From: Pseudothioclava arenosa
Lineage (GTDB): Bacteria; Pseudomonadota; Alphaproteobacteria; Rhodobacterales; Rhodobacteraceae
Assembly (NCBI RefSeq): GCF_002358085.1
Contig: NZ_NTJD01000009.1
Location: 1-64,000 of the forward strand
DNA: 64,000 nucleotides
Reading direction: 5' to 3'
The notes beneath the pieces were generated by a model. It ran no database searches and was not told the origin of the DNA. It was given only the letters and a program-made list of their open reading frames with translations. Shown here one piece after another: positions 24,203-33,296 of the stretch (positions are counted from its first letter, which is position 1; each line of letters begins with the position of its first letter). A program made the translations under genes and the position numbers.

Positions 24203-24766
24203 TCAGACCTGCATGATCTCGGCTTGCTTGGCCTCAAGCGCCTTGTCGACGACGCCGATGTGCTTCTTGGTCAGATCCTCGACCTCGGATTCCCACAGCT
24301 TCACATCGTCTTCCGACATGCCGTTCGCCTTGGCCTTCTTGATCTGGTCCATGCCATCGCGGCGCACGTTGCGGATCGCGACGCGGGCATGCTCGGCATA
24401 TTGCGCGGCGACCTTGGTCAGCTCCTTGCGGCGCTCCTCGTTCAGCTCAGGGATCGGCAGCATGATGATCGGGCCGTTGGTCTGCGGGTTGATCCCCAGA
24501 CCGGACTCGCGGATCGCCTTTTCCACCTTGTTGATCATGCCCTTGTCCCAGACATTGATCGTCACCATCCGCGGCTCGGGCACGTTGATCGTGCCGACCT
24601 GGTTCACCGGCACGAGCGAGCCATAGGCATCGACCATGATCGGCTCGACCATCGAAGCCGAGGCGCGCCCGGTGCGCAGCGAGCCGAATTCGTGTTTCAG
24701 CGCCGTCATCGCGCCATCCATGCGGCGCTCAAGGTCATCCAGGTCAATCTCGATATCGTCGGACAT
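24203..24766 (-). CDS. frr: Ribosome recycling factor
   Basis: The 187-residue protein matches [38 protein letters not shown] is read near 14-49, with [17 protein letters not shown] and the C-terminal RREGMDQIK-type helix. RRF with EF-G splits post-termination ribosomes. It lies 68 bases after pyrH, the usual neighbour. Length is normal. Confidence 0.96.
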   Translation of the reverse strand: MSDDIEIDLDDLERRMDGAMTALKHEFGSLRTGRASASMVEPIMVDAYGSLVPVNQVGTINVPEPRMVTINVWDKGMINKVEKAIRESGLGINPQTNGPIIMLPIPELNEERRKELTKVAAQYAEHARVAIRNVRRDGMDQIKKAKANGMSEDDVKLWESEVEDLTKKHIGVVDKALEAKQAEIMQV

Positions 24767-24834
24767 GTTATTCTTCCGTTTTCGTTGAAGCGGCTTTTCC
24801 CGGTTCTAGCCCAGGTCCGGCCGGAAAGATAGCT

Positions 24835-25566
24835 TTAGCCCTGCACCTTGGTGAAGGTGCCCTGCCCCGCGAGGATGCCGCGGAACCCGCCCGGCTCGTC
24901 GAGCGAGAACACGATGATCGGCAGGTTGTTGTCACGCGCGAGCGCAATCGCCGAGGCGTCCATCACGCCGAGGTTCTTCTGCAGCACCTCGTCGTAGCTG
25001 ACGACATCGTAGCGCTTGGCGTCGTCGTGCTTCTTCGGGTCCTTGTCATAGACGCCATCGACCTTGGTGCCCTTGAAGATCGCCTCGCAGTTCATCTCGT
25101 TGGCGCGCAGCGTGGCGGCGGTGTCGGTGGTGAAATAGGGGTTGCCAGTGCCCGCGGCAAAGATGCAGATCCGCTTTTTCTCAAGGTGGCGCACGGCGCG
25201 GCGGCGGATGTAGGGCTCGCAGACCTGATCCATCGGGATCGCCGAGATCACGCGGGTGTGCAGCCCCAGCGCCTCGAGCTGCGCCTGCATGCCAAGCGCG
25301 TTCATCACCGTGGCGAGCATCCCCATGTAATCGGCCGTGGTGCGCTCCATCCCCTGCGCCGAGCCCGCCAGCCCGCGAAAGATATTGCCGCCGCCGATCA
25401 CCATGCAGATCTCGACGCCGAGATCATGGACCGATTTCACCTCGCGCGCGATCCGCGCCACCGTCGGCGGGTTGAGCCCATAGCCCTGATCCCCCATCAG
25501 CGCCTCGCCCGAGATCTTCAGCAGCACCCGTTTGTATCTGGTGATCTCTTCTTTTTCGGTGCTCAT
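24835..25566 (-). CDS. pyrH: UMP kinase PyrH
   Basis: The 243-residue protein has the amino-acid-kinase fold with [13 protein letters not shown] near 13-25, [10 protein letters not shown] near 57-66, [17 protein letters not shown] near 134-150 and [15 protein letters not shown] near 170-185. It phosphorylates UMP to UDP. It is the promoter-proximal gene of the pyrH-frr-uppS-cdsA-dxr-rseP series and is divergent from miaA across a 130-base gap, which probably holds both promoters. Confidence 0.96.
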   Translation of the reverse strand: MSTEKEEITRYKRVLLKISGEALMGDQGYGLNPPTVARIAREVKSVHDLGVEICMVIGGGNIFRGLAGSAQGMERTTADYMGMLATVMNALGMQAQLEALGLHTRVISAIPMDQVCEPYIRRRAVRHLEKKRICIFAAGTGNPYFTTDTAATLRANEMNCEAIFKGTKVDGVYDKDPKKHDDAKRYDVVSYDEVLQKNLGVMDASAIALARDNNLPIIVFSLDEPGGFRGILAGQGTFTKVQG

Positions 25567-25696
25567 CGGCGAGGCCCTTTCCGGTTGTCATCAGGGCGCA
25601 AAATGTCCCAAATGGCGCCCGTGTTCAACCGCCCGCGACAGGCAAAGCGCGTCATCCGCGCCCCGCCGAGGCGCGGGCGCGCCCGGAAGGCCTGTG

Positions 25697-26587
25697 ATGC
25701 AAGGCAAATTGCCTGAAATCGACCCGAATTTGCCGGTGCTGATCGCCGGATCCACCGCCAGCGGCAAATCCGCACTGGCGCTGGAAATCGCGCGCGATCA
25801 GGGCGGCGTGGTGGTCAATGCCGATGCGCTGCAGGTCTGGTCGTGCTGGCGTCTGCTTTCGGCGCGGCCCTCGGTCGAAGAAGAATCGCAGGCGCCGCAC
25901 CTGCTTTACGGCCACAAGGCGCCGGGCGAAGACTATTCCGTCGGCCATTGGCTGCGCGAGGTCGCGCCGATCCTCGCCGCCCATCGCGCGGGCGGGCCGC
26001 GCCCGATCATCGTCGGCGGCACCGGGCTTTACTTCGCCGCGCTGACCGAGGGGCTGGCCGAGATCCCCGCGACCCCGCCCGAAATCCGCGCCGAGGCCGA
26101 CGCCCGCGTCGCGCGTGACGGCCATGCGGCGCTTCTGGCCGAGCTTGACGCCGCGACCGCCGCGAGGGTCGATCCGCTGAACCCGGTGCGCGTCCAGCGC
26201 GCCTGGGAGGTGCAGCGCGCGACCGGCCGGGGACTGACCGAGTGGCAAGACGACACGCCGCCCCCGCTCCTGCCGCTCGGGGCCTGCACGCCGCTGGTTC
26301 TGGCCGCCGGACGCGACTGGCTGGCCAACCGGATCGACCGCCGTTTCGAGGCGATGATCGACCAAGGCGCGATCGACGAGGTGCGCGCGGTGCTGCCGTT
26401 CTGGGATTCGGGCGCGCTCTGGGCGAAGGCGCATGGCGCGCCGGAACTTGTTGCATTTCTGCAAGGAAAGCTGCCGCTCGAGGCCGCAATTGCCCGCGCG
26501 CAGGCGATCACGCGCCAATATGCCAAGCGTCAGCGCACATGGTCTCGTAGCAGAATGGGGCTCTGGCACAAGATCGCGTGTCCCTGA
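25697..26587 (+). CDS. miaA: tRNA dimethylallyltransferase MiaA
   Basis: The 296-residue protein has the P-loop [17 protein letters not shown] near 17-33, NADALQVW near 40-47 and [16 protein letters not shown] near 102-117, the standard MiaA order, with a C-terminal [11 protein letters not shown] motif. MiaA adds a dimethylallyl group to A37 of tRNAs that read UNN codons. The ATG at 25697 was chosen; a longer frame would add an odd N terminus. No ribosome binding site of strength is visible. Confidence 0.92.
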   Translation: MQGKLPEIDPNLPVLIAGSTASGKSALALEIARDQGGVVVNADALQVWSCWRLLSARPSVEEESQAPHLLYGHKAPGEDYSVGHWLREVAPILAAHRAGGPRPIIVGGTGLYFAALTEGLAEIPATPPEIRAEADARVARDGHAALLAELDAATAARVDPLNPVRVQRAWEVQRATGRGLTEWQDDTPPPLLPLGACTPLVLAAGRDWLANRIDRRFEAMIDQGAIDEVRAVLPFWDSGALWAKAHGAPELVAFLQGKLPLEAAIARAQAITRQYAKRQRTWSRSRMGLWHKIACP

Positions 26588-26695
26588 CTAGAGCCCGGCG
26601 GGATTTTTCAGCGATCCTGAATTTTTGTTGGGAAATAAGAGGTTCGCGGCATATTCTCAGGCGGTCCGAAAGCCCCTGAACTCGCGTGGCCCGCC

Positions 26696-27586
26696 GTGAA
26701 ACTGTTCAATTCTCCGCCCCTGTCGCAATTCGCGAAACCGCAAAGCGGGGCCGCTGGCGCCACCGCCGCGCAGCCCGCGAAAACCGGCACGCTGATCCCC
26801 GAGACGCCGAGCGCGGTGCGGATCTTGCAACTGCAACGCCTTGCGCAGGCCGGACGCTGGCGCGCCGAGGCGATGCGCTCGCTCTCCGAGCCCTGCCTGA
26901 TCTGGTTCACCCGCGGCCAAGGCCGGATCACCATCAACGGTGTGACCCGCGGCTACGGGCCCAACAACGCGATCTTCATCCCGCCGGGCGTGATGCACGG
27001 CTTCGAGGTCGGCCCGCAGACCCATGGCGTGATCGTCTATTTCGGTCGCGGCACTGACCTGACGCTGCCGCATTCGACGCATCACCTGCGCATCCGCGAA
27101 TCCCATATCCAGTCCGAGCTGACCTCGACCATCGACGCGGTCCATCGCGAGTTGCTGAGCGACCGGCCCGGCTCGGAACGCGCCGCGCGCCATTACCTCG
27201 GGCTGCTGGGCGTCTGGCTCGAACGCCAGGTCGAGCTGACCCCGGCCGAACCGCCGCGGCTGAATGCTTCGAAACGCCTTGTCGCGCGCTATACCGCACT
27301 GCTCGAACGCGATTTCCGCTCGGGGCATGGCGTGGCCGATTTCGCCGCCGAACTGGGCGTGACGCCCACGCATCTGACCCGCGTCTGCCGCCAGAGCTGT
27401 GGCCGGGGCGCCTCGGAGCTGTTGCAGGAACGCCGCCTTTACGAAGCGCGCAGGCTCTTGTCGGAAACCCGCGCCCCGATCAAGCAGATCGCGGAAACGC
27501 TGGGCTTTGCCTCGGCGGCCTATTTCGCCCGCGCCTTCCAGCACAAGACCGGCAAGACCCCTTCGGCCTTCCGGCGCGGCAAGTAA
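26696..27586 (+). CDS. AraC-family transcriptional regulator
   Basis: The 296-residue protein has an N-terminal cupin-like sensing part (WFTRGQGRITINGVTRGYGP, then FIPPGVMHGFEVGPQTHGV) and a C-terminal double helix-turn-helix: FAAELGVTPTHLTRVCRQSCG and IAETLGFASAAYFARAFQHKTGKTPSAFRR. The start is a GTG at 26696, which gives the expected length, but no ribosome binding site is clear and the first ATG is about 60 codons further in. It converges on the aldehyde dehydrogenase gene, with hairpins between the two; a regulatory link to it is not shown. Confidence 0.8.
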   Translation: MKLFNSPPLSQFAKPQSGAAGATAAQPAKTGTLIPETPSAVRILQLQRLAQAGRWRAEAMRSLSEPCLIWFTRGQGRITINGVTRGYGPNNAIFIPPGVMHGFEVGPQTHGVIVYFGRGTDLTLPHSTHHLRIRESHIQSELTSTIDAVHRELLSDRPGSERAARHYLGLLGVWLERQVELTPAEPPRLNASKRLVARYTALLERDFRSGHGVADFAAELGVTPTHLTRVCRQSCGRGASELLQERRLYEARRLLSETRAPIKQIAETLGFASAAYFARAFQHKTGKTPSAFRRGK

Positions 27587-27608
27587 TCCCACCCTTTAGC
27601 GACATGAA

Positions 27609-27634
27609 AAAACGGGGCCTCGCGGCCCCGTTTT
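27609..27634. terminator. Rho-independent terminator after the AraC-type gene
   Basis: An 11-bp perfect stem (AAAACGGGGCC/GGCCCCGTTTT) with loop TCGC starts 23 bases after the stop at 27586. The stem's own T-run, extended by CTTTTGTTTTC, makes it a good terminator for the plus strand; the A-rich left arm also gives it some bidirectional character. Confidence 0.85.
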
Positions 27635-27685
27635 CTTTTGTTTTCCAACCCCGAGCCTCGCACAAAGCCAAGGGCAGGAAAAATT

Positions 27686-27720
27686 GGCCGCCTCCCTGAG
27701 AGAGAGGGAGGGAGGCGGCC
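27686..27720 (-). terminator. Terminator of the aldehyde dehydrogenase gene
   Basis: A 12-bp perfect stem (GGCCGCCTCCCT/AGGGAGGCGGCC) with an 11-base loop lies 27 bases beyond the stop at 27747. Read on the minus strand it is followed by AATTTTTCC, a clear U-run. Confidence 0.82.
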
Positions 27721-27746
27721 GAGGGCCGGGGAAACCCCCGGGAGGA

Positions 27747-29273
27747 TCAGAAGAACCCGAGCTTGTTGGGGTTGTAGCTCATCAGGATGTTCTTGGTCTG
27801 CTGGTAGTGGTCCAGCATCATCTTGTGGGTCTCGCGGCCGATACCCGACTGCTTGTAGCCACCGAAGGCCGCATGCGCCGGATAGGCGTGGTAGTTGTTG
27901 ACCCAGACACGACCGGCCTGAATGTTGCGACCGAAGCGGTAGCAGGTGTTCGCATCGCGCGACCACACGCCGGCACCGAGGCCATAGAGCGTGTCGTTGG
28001 CGATCTCGAGCGCCTCGGCTTCGTCCTTGAAGGTCGTGACCGACACCACCGGGCCAAAGATCTCTTCCTGGAACACACGCATCTTGTTGTGGCCCTTGAG
28101 GATCGTCGGCTGGATGTAATAGCCGTTCGCGATGTCGCCGTTGAAGCGCGCCGCATCACCGCCCGCCAGAACCTCGGCGCCTTCTTCGCGGCCGATGGTC
28201 AGGTAGGACATGATCTTGTCATGCTGCATCTTCGAGGCCTGCGCACCGACCATGGTTTCCATCAGGCGCGGGTCGCCTTGCTTGATGGCGTTAACGCGAG
28301 CGATGGCGCGCTCGATGAAGGCTTCGTAGATATCTTCCTGGATCAGCGCACGCGACGGGCAGGTGCAGACCTCGCCCTGGTTGAAGGCGAACAGAACGAA
28401 GCCTTCGATCGCCTTGTCGAGGAAGGCGTCATCTTTTGCCATCACGTCCGAGAAGAAGATGTTCGGCGATTTGCCGCCCAGTTCCAGCGTCACCGGGATC
28501 AGGTTCTCGGTCGCGGCCTGCATGATCTTGCGGCCGGTCGCGGTCGAGCCGGTGAAGGCGATCTTGGCGATGCGCGGGCTGCGCGCCAGAGCCGAGCCAA
28601 CCTCGCCACCGAAGCCGTTGACGATGTTCAGCACACCCGGCGGCAGCAGGTCGGCGATGACTTCCATCAGCACGAGGATCGCGGCCGGGGTCTGCTCGGC
28701 GGGCTTCATCACGATGCAGTTGCCCGCAGCCAGAGCTGGCGCCAGTTTCCAGGCCGCCATCAGGATCGAGAAGTTCCACGGGATGATCTGGCCGACGACG
28801 CCCAGCGGCTCGTGGAAGTGGTAGGCGACGGTATCGGCGTCGATTTCCGACATCGTGCCTTCCTGCGAGCGCAGGACACCGGCGAAGTAGCGGAAATGGT
28901 CGATCGCGAGCGGGATGTCGGCGGCCGTGGTTTCGCGGATCGGCTTGCCGTTGTCCCAGGTTTCAGCGGCCGCCAGCAGGTCGAGGTTTTCCTCGAGGCG
29001 GTCAGCGATCTTCAGCAGGATGTTCGAACGCGCGGCGGGCGAGGTGTTGCCCCAGGCGTCTTTCGCCGCATGCGCCGCGTCCAGCGCCAGCTCGATATCG
29101 GCTTCGTTCGAATGCGCGACTTCGCAGACCTTGCCGCCGGTGATCGGGGTGATGTTGTCGAAATACTTGCCGCTCGACGGGGGCACGAATTTGCCGCCGA
29201 TGAAGTTGTCGTAACGCTCGCGGAACGGCGAAACCATCACGCCCTTGAATTCAGGTGCCATGTCATTGGCCAT
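27747..29273 (-). CDS. NAD-dependent aldehyde dehydrogenase, AcoD/ExaC type
   Basis: The 508-residue protein has the ALDH order: [20 protein letters not shown], then [18 protein letters not shown] and LELGGKSPN (catalytic Glu), [13 protein letters not shown] with the catalytic Cys near residue 302, and EEIFGPVVS. The CTCPSRA pattern and length fit the acetaldehyde dehydrogenase II (AcoD/ExaC) subgroup, which oxidises acetaldehyde and similar short aldehydes. The ATG at 29273 follows GGGAGG by six bases; an upstream ATG in the same frame lacks such a site. A TGTCTC palindrome about 122 bases upstream is shared with an AcoR-like regulator gene (31449-32444). Confidence 0.92.
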   Translation of the reverse strand: MANDMAPEFKGVMVSPFRERYDNFIGGKFVPPSSGKYFDNITPITGGKVCEVAHSNEADIELALDAAHAAKDAWGNTSPAARSNILLKIADRLEENLDLLAAAETWDNGKPIRETTAADIPLAIDHFRYFAGVLRSQEGTMSEIDADTVAYHFHEPLGVVGQIIPWNFSILMAAWKLAPALAAGNCIVMKPAEQTPAAILVLMEVIADLLPPGVLNIVNGFGGEVGSALARSPRIAKIAFTGSTATGRKIMQAATENLIPVTLELGGKSPNIFFSDVMAKDDAFLDKAIEGFVLFAFNQGEVCTCPSRALIQEDIYEAFIERAIARVNAIKQGDPRLMETMVGAQASKMQHDKIMSYLTIGREEGAEVLAGGDAARFNGDIANGYYIQPTILKGHNKMRVFQEEIFGPVVSVTTFKDEAEALEIANDTLYGLGAGVWSRDANTCYRFGRNIQAGRVWVNNYHAYPAHAAFGGYKQSGIGRETHKMMLDHYQQTKNILMSYNPNKLGFF

Positions 29274-29385
29274 GTTGTCCTCCCAGGTTTTCAAAGCTGC
29301 GGCACCCTCCTCGGCGCCAGATAGCCAGAGACTGCGGGAGGAAAACGCGCCTGCATAGTTCGACCAAGGTCTTATCCCGGCGCAT

Positions 29386-29405
29386 CTGTCTCAGCAGCGA
29401 GACAG
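29386..29405. promoter_or_regulatory. Palindromic operator TGTCTC-N6-GAGACA upstream of the aldehyde dehydrogenase gene
   Basis: CTGTCTC-AGCAGC-GAGACAG forms a perfect 7+6+7 inverted repeat, centred about 122 bases before the aldehyde dehydrogenase ATG and 24 bases from the 3' end of the LysR gene. The identical half-sites with the same six-base spacer recur upstream of the AcoR-like gene. The pattern resembles the TGTC-type inverted repeats bound by AcoR/ExaE-class Fis-type HTH regulators. Confidence 0.72.
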
Positions 29406-29430
29406 GTGCAGACGCAGAAACCGGGGGTTT

Positions 29431-30345
29431 TCAGGCTTCTCCCGCGCGGGCGGGGTCGCGCATCTCATCCATGATCGCGAGCATCGCCGCGACGGCGCGG
29501 GTGCGGTGGCGCTCGGGGTGGCTGAGCACGGCGAAAGGGCGCGAGGGCCGTGGCCCCCAGTCGACCGCGCGCACCGCGAGCCCCGGCACCCGGCCCGGCC
29601 CCACCGCGCGCCCCGAGATCATCGCCGCCGCGCCGCTGCCCGCCACCGCCGCGATCACCGCCTCGTTCGAGGGCAGCTCCAGCACCACCTCCAGATCGGC
29701 AGGCCGCAGCCCGAGCCCCGCCAGATGCGCCTCGAACACCGAGCGCGTCCCCGAGCCCGGCTCGCGCATCACCCAGCGCAGCGCGCGATACTCGCTGGCG
29801 CCGAAGCCCGGATGTTTAGCAAGCGGGTGAGATGTACCCATGATCAGAACCAGTTCGTCGCGCGCCACCACCTGCTGACGCAGCGCGCTTGGCGGCAGCT
29901 CGCCCTCGACAAACCCAAGATCCGCCGCCCCCTCTTGTACCGCGGCCGCCGCCTGCCGGCTGTTGCCGACGTTCAGCGTAACCTCGATGCCCGGATGGCG
30001 TTCGCGCAGCGCGACCAGCCGCGCGGGCAGCCAATAACTCGCCACCGACTGGCTGGCGAAGATGCGCAACGATCCGCGCGTCTGCTGCGCCAGATCCTGC
30101 AACAGGAGCCGCGCCGTCTCGGCCTGTGCCAACACCGCACGCGCGGCGGGCACGAAACTGCGCCCCTCCTCGCTCAGCTCGATGCCGCGCCCGACGCGAT
30201 CGAAGAGCCGCACGCCATGTTGCGCCTCCAGCGCCGCGATCGCCGCCGAGACCGCGGATTGCGTCAGTCCCAGCGCCTGCGCCGCACGGGTGACATGGCG
30301 CCGCTCGGCAACGGCAAGAAAGATGCGCAACTGATCGAGGGTCAT
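29431..30345 (-). CDS. LysR-family transcriptional regulator (YeiE/CysB-like), divergent from yeiH
   Basis: The 304-residue protein has the LysR HTH at its start (MTLDQLRIFLAVAERRHVTR and QALGLTQSAVSAAIAALE, residues 1-43) and a periplasmic-binding-protein-like effector domain with IFASQSVASYWLPARL and EPGSGTRSVFEA. These features fit the CbbR/CysB-YeiE part of the family, which senses small metabolites. The gene is divergent from a yeiH-type exporter across 102 bases, the layout of yeiE/yeiH, so it most likely controls that gene and itself. The effector, perhaps sulfite or a sulfur compound, is inference. Confidence 0.88.
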   Translation of the reverse strand: MTLDQLRIFLAVAERRHVTRAAQALGLTQSAVSAAIAALEAQHGVRLFDRVGRGIELSEEGRSFVPAARAVLAQAETARLLLQDLAQQTRGSLRIFASQSVASYWLPARLVALRERHPGIEVTLNVGNSRQAAAAVQEGAADLGFVEGELPPSALRQQVVARDELVLIMGTSHPLAKHPGFGASEYRALRWVMREPGSGTRSVFEAHLAGLGLRPADLEVVLELPSNEAVIAAVAGSGAAAMISGRAVGPGRVPGLAVRAVDWGPRPSRPFAVLSHPERHRTRAVAAMLAIMDEMRDPARAGEA

Positions 30346-30447
30346 GGTTATTCATCACATTTTTCGATTAATCTGGCAAGAATATTGAGTTGGACCGAAT
30401 GATGCCGTCACCGCGATACTGGGCGCAGTTAAAACCCCGGATTTGCC
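30346..30447. promoter_or_regulatory. Divergent promoter/operator region between the LysR gene and yeiH
   Basis: This 102-base gap is AT-rich compared with its surroundings (TTTTTCGATTAATC and AAGAATATTGAG at its core). LysR regulators usually bind such gaps at T-N11-A dyads, but I cannot single out one site. It would hold both promoters. Confidence 0.5.
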
Positions 30448-31452
30448 ATGACTCGCCTGACGCTTCGCGCTCCCGCCCTTCCCCTGATGCCGCGCCTTTT
30501 GCCGGGGCTCGGCCTTGCCGCGTTGATCGCGATGGCGGCGATGGCGGTGCAGCGCGCCTCGGGGATCGGCGCGCTCAGCCCGATGGTTCTGGCGATGCTG
30601 GCCGGGATCGCGCTGCGCAACACGCGCGGTGTCGCCCCCGCCTTCGGCCCCGGCATCGCCTTCGCCCTGCGCCCGGTGCTGCGCGCGGGGATTGTGCTTT
30701 TGGGGTTCCGGCTGACATTCACGCAGGTGGCCGAGGTCGGCGGCCCCGGCCTTGCGGTGATCGTGGCGGTTCTGATCGGCACCTTTGTCTTTACCAAGGC
30801 GGCGGGGCGGCTTTTGGGCGTGGAGGCGCGCCTGGCCGAGCTGATCGCGGCGGGAAGCGCGGTGTGCGGCGCCTCGGCGGTCTTGGCGGTAAACACGGTG
30901 ACGCGGGCGCGCGACGCCGATGTCGCCTATGCGATCGCCTGCGTGACCGTGTTCGGCACCCTTTCGATGCTGGGGTTTCCCTTGCTGGCCAGCGCCCTGC
31001 AGATGAGCGACACGCAGCTTGGCCTCTGGGCGGGGGCAAGCATCCACGAGGTGGCGCAGGTGATCGGCGCGGCCTTCGCCAAGAGCGACATCGCCGGACA
31101 GGCCGGGACCGTCGCCAAGCTGAGCCGGGTGATGATGTTGGCACCGCTGATCCTGAGCCTTGGCGCCTTCGCCCGCCGTCGCGGCGCCGAAGCCGGGCGC
31201 GCGCCGATGCCGCTCTTTGTGCTGGGCTTTGTCGCGGCGGTGGCGATCAACTCGACCGGCGCCCTGCCCGACAGCCTGCAGCCGCTGATCGCGACCACGG
31301 CAAGCTTTTTCCTGACCACGGCGCTGGCCGCGATGGGGCTCGAAATCGACCTTGGGCAATTGCGGCTGAAGGGCCTGCGCCCGCTGATCCTCGGGGCGCT
31401 GGCCTGGGTGTTCGTGTCGGCGCTTGGCCTGGGGCTGGTGCTGGCGCTCTAA
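30448..31452 (+). CDS. YeiH/UPF0324-family putative sulfate exporter
   Basis: The 334-residue protein has nine to eleven predicted membrane helices and the family motifs LSPMVLAMLAGIALRN near 43-58, GIVLLGFRLTFTQVAEVG near 84-101, GSAVCGASAVLAV near 136-148 and SIHEVAQVIGAAF near 197-209. YeiH proteins are predicted anion exporters, linked to sulfite/sulfonate metabolism in several bacteria; direct transport data are limited. It is regulated presumably by the divergent LysR protein. Its stop overlaps the convergent AcoR-like gene stop by three bases. Confidence 0.87.
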   Translation: MTRLTLRAPALPLMPRLLPGLGLAALIAMAAMAVQRASGIGALSPMVLAMLAGIALRNTRGVAPAFGPGIAFALRPVLRAGIVLLGFRLTFTQVAEVGGPGLAVIVAVLIGTFVFTKAAGRLLGVEARLAELIAAGSAVCGASAVLAVNTVTRARDADVAYAIACVTVFGTLSMLGFPLLASALQMSDTQLGLWAGASIHEVAQVIGAAFAKSDIAGQAGTVAKLSRVMMLAPLILSLGAFARRRGAEAGRAPMPLFVLGFVAAVAINSTGALPDSLQPLIATTASFFLTTALAAMGLEIDLGQLRLKGLRPLILGALAWVFVSALGLGLVLAL

Positions 31453-32444
31453 ACCCCGAGGTTCAGCGCCTTCGCCTTGCGATAGAAGGTGGCACGGGCA
31501 ATGCCCAGATCGCGCGCCGCCGCCGAGACATTGCCGCCATTGCGCGCCAGAGCCCGCGCCATCGCCGCGCGCTGCGCCTCTTCAAGGCCCCCGCGCGGCC
31601 CCTGCCCGATCACGTCATTTGCCGGCAGCCGGCCGATCTGGCTGTCCTCGATGCCAAGATAGCGCCGCGCCGCCCGTGTCGCCCCGACCACCAGATCGTC
31701 GCGATCCAGCGCCAGCAGCATCACGCCCTGCGGCGCATTCTCGCCCGAGCCCGTCGAGAGGATCCGCGCGCTCTGATAGGAGGCGCGGAACAGGTCGCCC
31801 TCGATCCGCTGCGCCGCGTCCTGCACCGTCAGCGACACGAGGCTCGCATAGCCCTCGGTCATATCCGAGCGCGCCGAGGACACGTCGATCACCCCTGCCA
31901 GATCGCCGTTCGCACCAAACACCGGCGCGCCCATGCAGGTCAGCCCGATATTGCCCGCGCGGAAATGCTGATCGCGCCAGACGGTGACGGGGCGCCCTTC
32001 GGCAAGGCAGGTGCCGATGCCATTGGTGCCTTCGGCGCCTTCGGACCAATCCGAGCCGGTCACAAGGTTCGAGGCGTGAAAATCGACCTGATCGCCCGCG
32101 CGCACACGTTCATCCAAAATCAGCCCGCCCGCATCCGACAAAAGCACCGTGCAGCCCGCGTCGCAGGCCGCGCGCGCAAGCCGGTCCAGCACCGGCGTCG
32201 CGATCTTGAGCAACAGCCCCGAGGCTTCGCGGCGCGCGCGGATCTCTGCTGCGCTCAGCCGGTCCGAACGGCCCTTCTGGCCCGGGTCGATCTTGTGATG
32301 CATGAGCGAGCGGCGCCAGCTCGCGGCAAAGCCCGCACGCCCCGCAGCCGAGGATGAGGCGACCACGTCGCGCACGATCTCGGCGTGATTGCGCGGGCCG
32401 CCACGTCCGACCCTCTGGTGCGTATCGTCTCCTTGAGACGGCAT
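31449..32444 (-). CDS. AcoR-like regulator with GAF domain and Fis-type HTH but no AAA+ domain
   Basis: The 331-residue protein has an AcoR-type N terminus (AASWRRSLMHHKIDP), a GAF sensing domain (about 70-210, with EGTNGIGTCLAEGRPVTV and FGANGDLAGVIDVSSA) and a C-terminal Fis HTH (ALARNGGNVSAAARDLGIAR, about 300-320). The AAA+ sigma-54 interaction domain that sits between them in AcoR is absent, so it cannot activate a sigma-54 promoter in the usual way. A TGTCTC palindrome about 100 bases upstream matches the one before the aldehyde dehydrogenase gene, so autoregulation and control of that gene are likely. The ATG at 32444 follows GGGGAGG. Confidence 0.85.
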   Translation of the reverse strand: MPSQGDDTHQRVGRGGPRNHAEIVRDVVASSSAAGRAGFAASWRRSLMHHKIDPGQKGRSDRLSAAEIRARREASGLLLKIATPVLDRLARAACDAGCTVLLSDAGGLILDERVRAGDQVDFHASNLVTGSDWSEGAEGTNGIGTCLAEGRPVTVWRDQHFRAGNIGLTCMGAPVFGANGDLAGVIDVSSARSDMTEGYASLVSLTVQDAAQRIEGDLFRASYQSARILSTGSGENAPQGVMLLALDRDDLVVGATRAARRYLGIEDSQIGRLPANDVIGQGPRGGLEEAQRAAMARALARNGGNVSAAARDLGIARATFYRKAKALNLGV

Positions 32445-32535
32445 GCGAAAGCCTCCCCTCTTCCAGATGCCTGTTCAGGAAAGACTAGGCCGATTCGACC
32501 CGCCAGCAAGGAAATTCAGCCGCCGCGCGCGCAAA

Positions 32536-32557
32536 ACTGTCTCGGGATCGAGACAGT
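32536..32557. promoter_or_regulatory. Palindromic operator ACTGTCTC-N6-GAGACAGT upstream of the AcoR-like gene
   Basis: A perfect 8+6+8 inverted repeat with spacer GGGATC lies between the rlmE stop (four bases away) and the AcoR-like ATG at 32444, about 100 bases upstream of that start. Its half-sites and spacing are the same as those of the element at 29386-29405. It was checked on both strands by reading the overlapping codons. Confidence 0.75.
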
Positions 32558-32561
32558 CCGG

Positions 32562-33296
32562 TTACTCGTCCTCGTGACGTTTGCCCCGGAAGCCCTGCGC
32601 GACAACGAATTTTTCCGAGCTGTCCTGACGGCTTGAGGGCGGCTTCACATTGGCGACCTTGTCGAAGTTCTTCTTGAGCACGGTAAGCAATTCCTGCTCG
32701 GCCCCGCCCGCCAGAACCTTGGCGACAAAAGTACCGCCCTCTTCGAGCACGTCGAAGGCGAAATAGGCGGCGTGTTCGCACAGCGTAATGATCCGCAGGT
32801 GGTCGACCTGCTGGTTGCCCGAAGCCGCCGCCGCCATGTCCGACATCACCACATCGGCCTTGCCGCCGAGCCAGGCCTTGACCTTGTCATCGGCGTCATC
32901 CTCAAGGAAATCGAGCTGGTGGATCTCGGCGCCGGCGATCGCATCGACCTCTTGCAGGTCGACCCCCAGCACGGTGCCGCGCTTCTTGCCGGATTTCTCG
33001 CCCAACGCATTGACGCGCTTCACCGCGACCTGACACCAACCGCCCGGCGCGCAACCAAGGTCCACCACCCGCGCGCCCGGCACGAGGAAGCGGTATTTCT
33101 CATCAAGTTCGAGGATCTTGTAGGCCGCGCGGCCGCGGTAGCCCTCTTTTTTCGCGCGCTGCACATAGGGGTCGTTTAGCTGCCGCTCCAGCCAGAGCGT
33201 CGAGGAAAGCTTGCGCCCTTTCGCGGTCTTCACGCGCACCCGCAGGTCGCGCTGCCCGCGCCCGGAAGTGTTCTTGCCCGTGGGGGTCTTGGCCAT
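32562..33296 (-). CDS. rlmE: 23S rRNA (uridine-2'-O) methyltransferase RlmE (FtsJ)
   Basis: The 244-residue protein has the RrmJ/FtsJ layout: SRAAYK-type region [17 protein letters not shown] near 53-69, SAM motif [15 protein letters not shown] near 77-91, VMSDMAA near 150, FVAKVLAGG near 190 and [11 protein letters not shown] near 230, which supply the K-D-K-E catalytic set. RlmE methylates U2552 in the ribosomal A loop. A basic N-terminal extension of about 40 residues may aid rRNA binding. Its ATG overlaps the ppx stop as TGATG. Confidence 0.94.
   Translation of the reverse strand: MAKTPTGKNTSGRGQRDLRVRVKTAKGRKLSSTLWLERQLNDPYVQRAKKEGYRGRAAYKILELDEKYRFLVPGARVVDLGCAPGGWCQVAVKRVNALGEKSGKKRGTVLGVDLQEVDAIAGAEIHQLDFLEDDADDKVKAWLGGKADVVMSDMAAAASGNQQVDHLRIITLCEHAAYFAFDVLEEGGTFVAKVLAGGAEQELLTVLKKNFDKVANVKPPSSRQDSSEKFVVAQGFRGKRHEDE

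Noticed and set aside
29274-29385. Possible sigma-54 -24/-12 promoter before the aldehyde dehydrogenase gene
   Set aside because: TGGC-like words occur on the minus strand, but none has GG and GC at the required ten-base spacing, and the linked regulator lacks an AAA+ domain.
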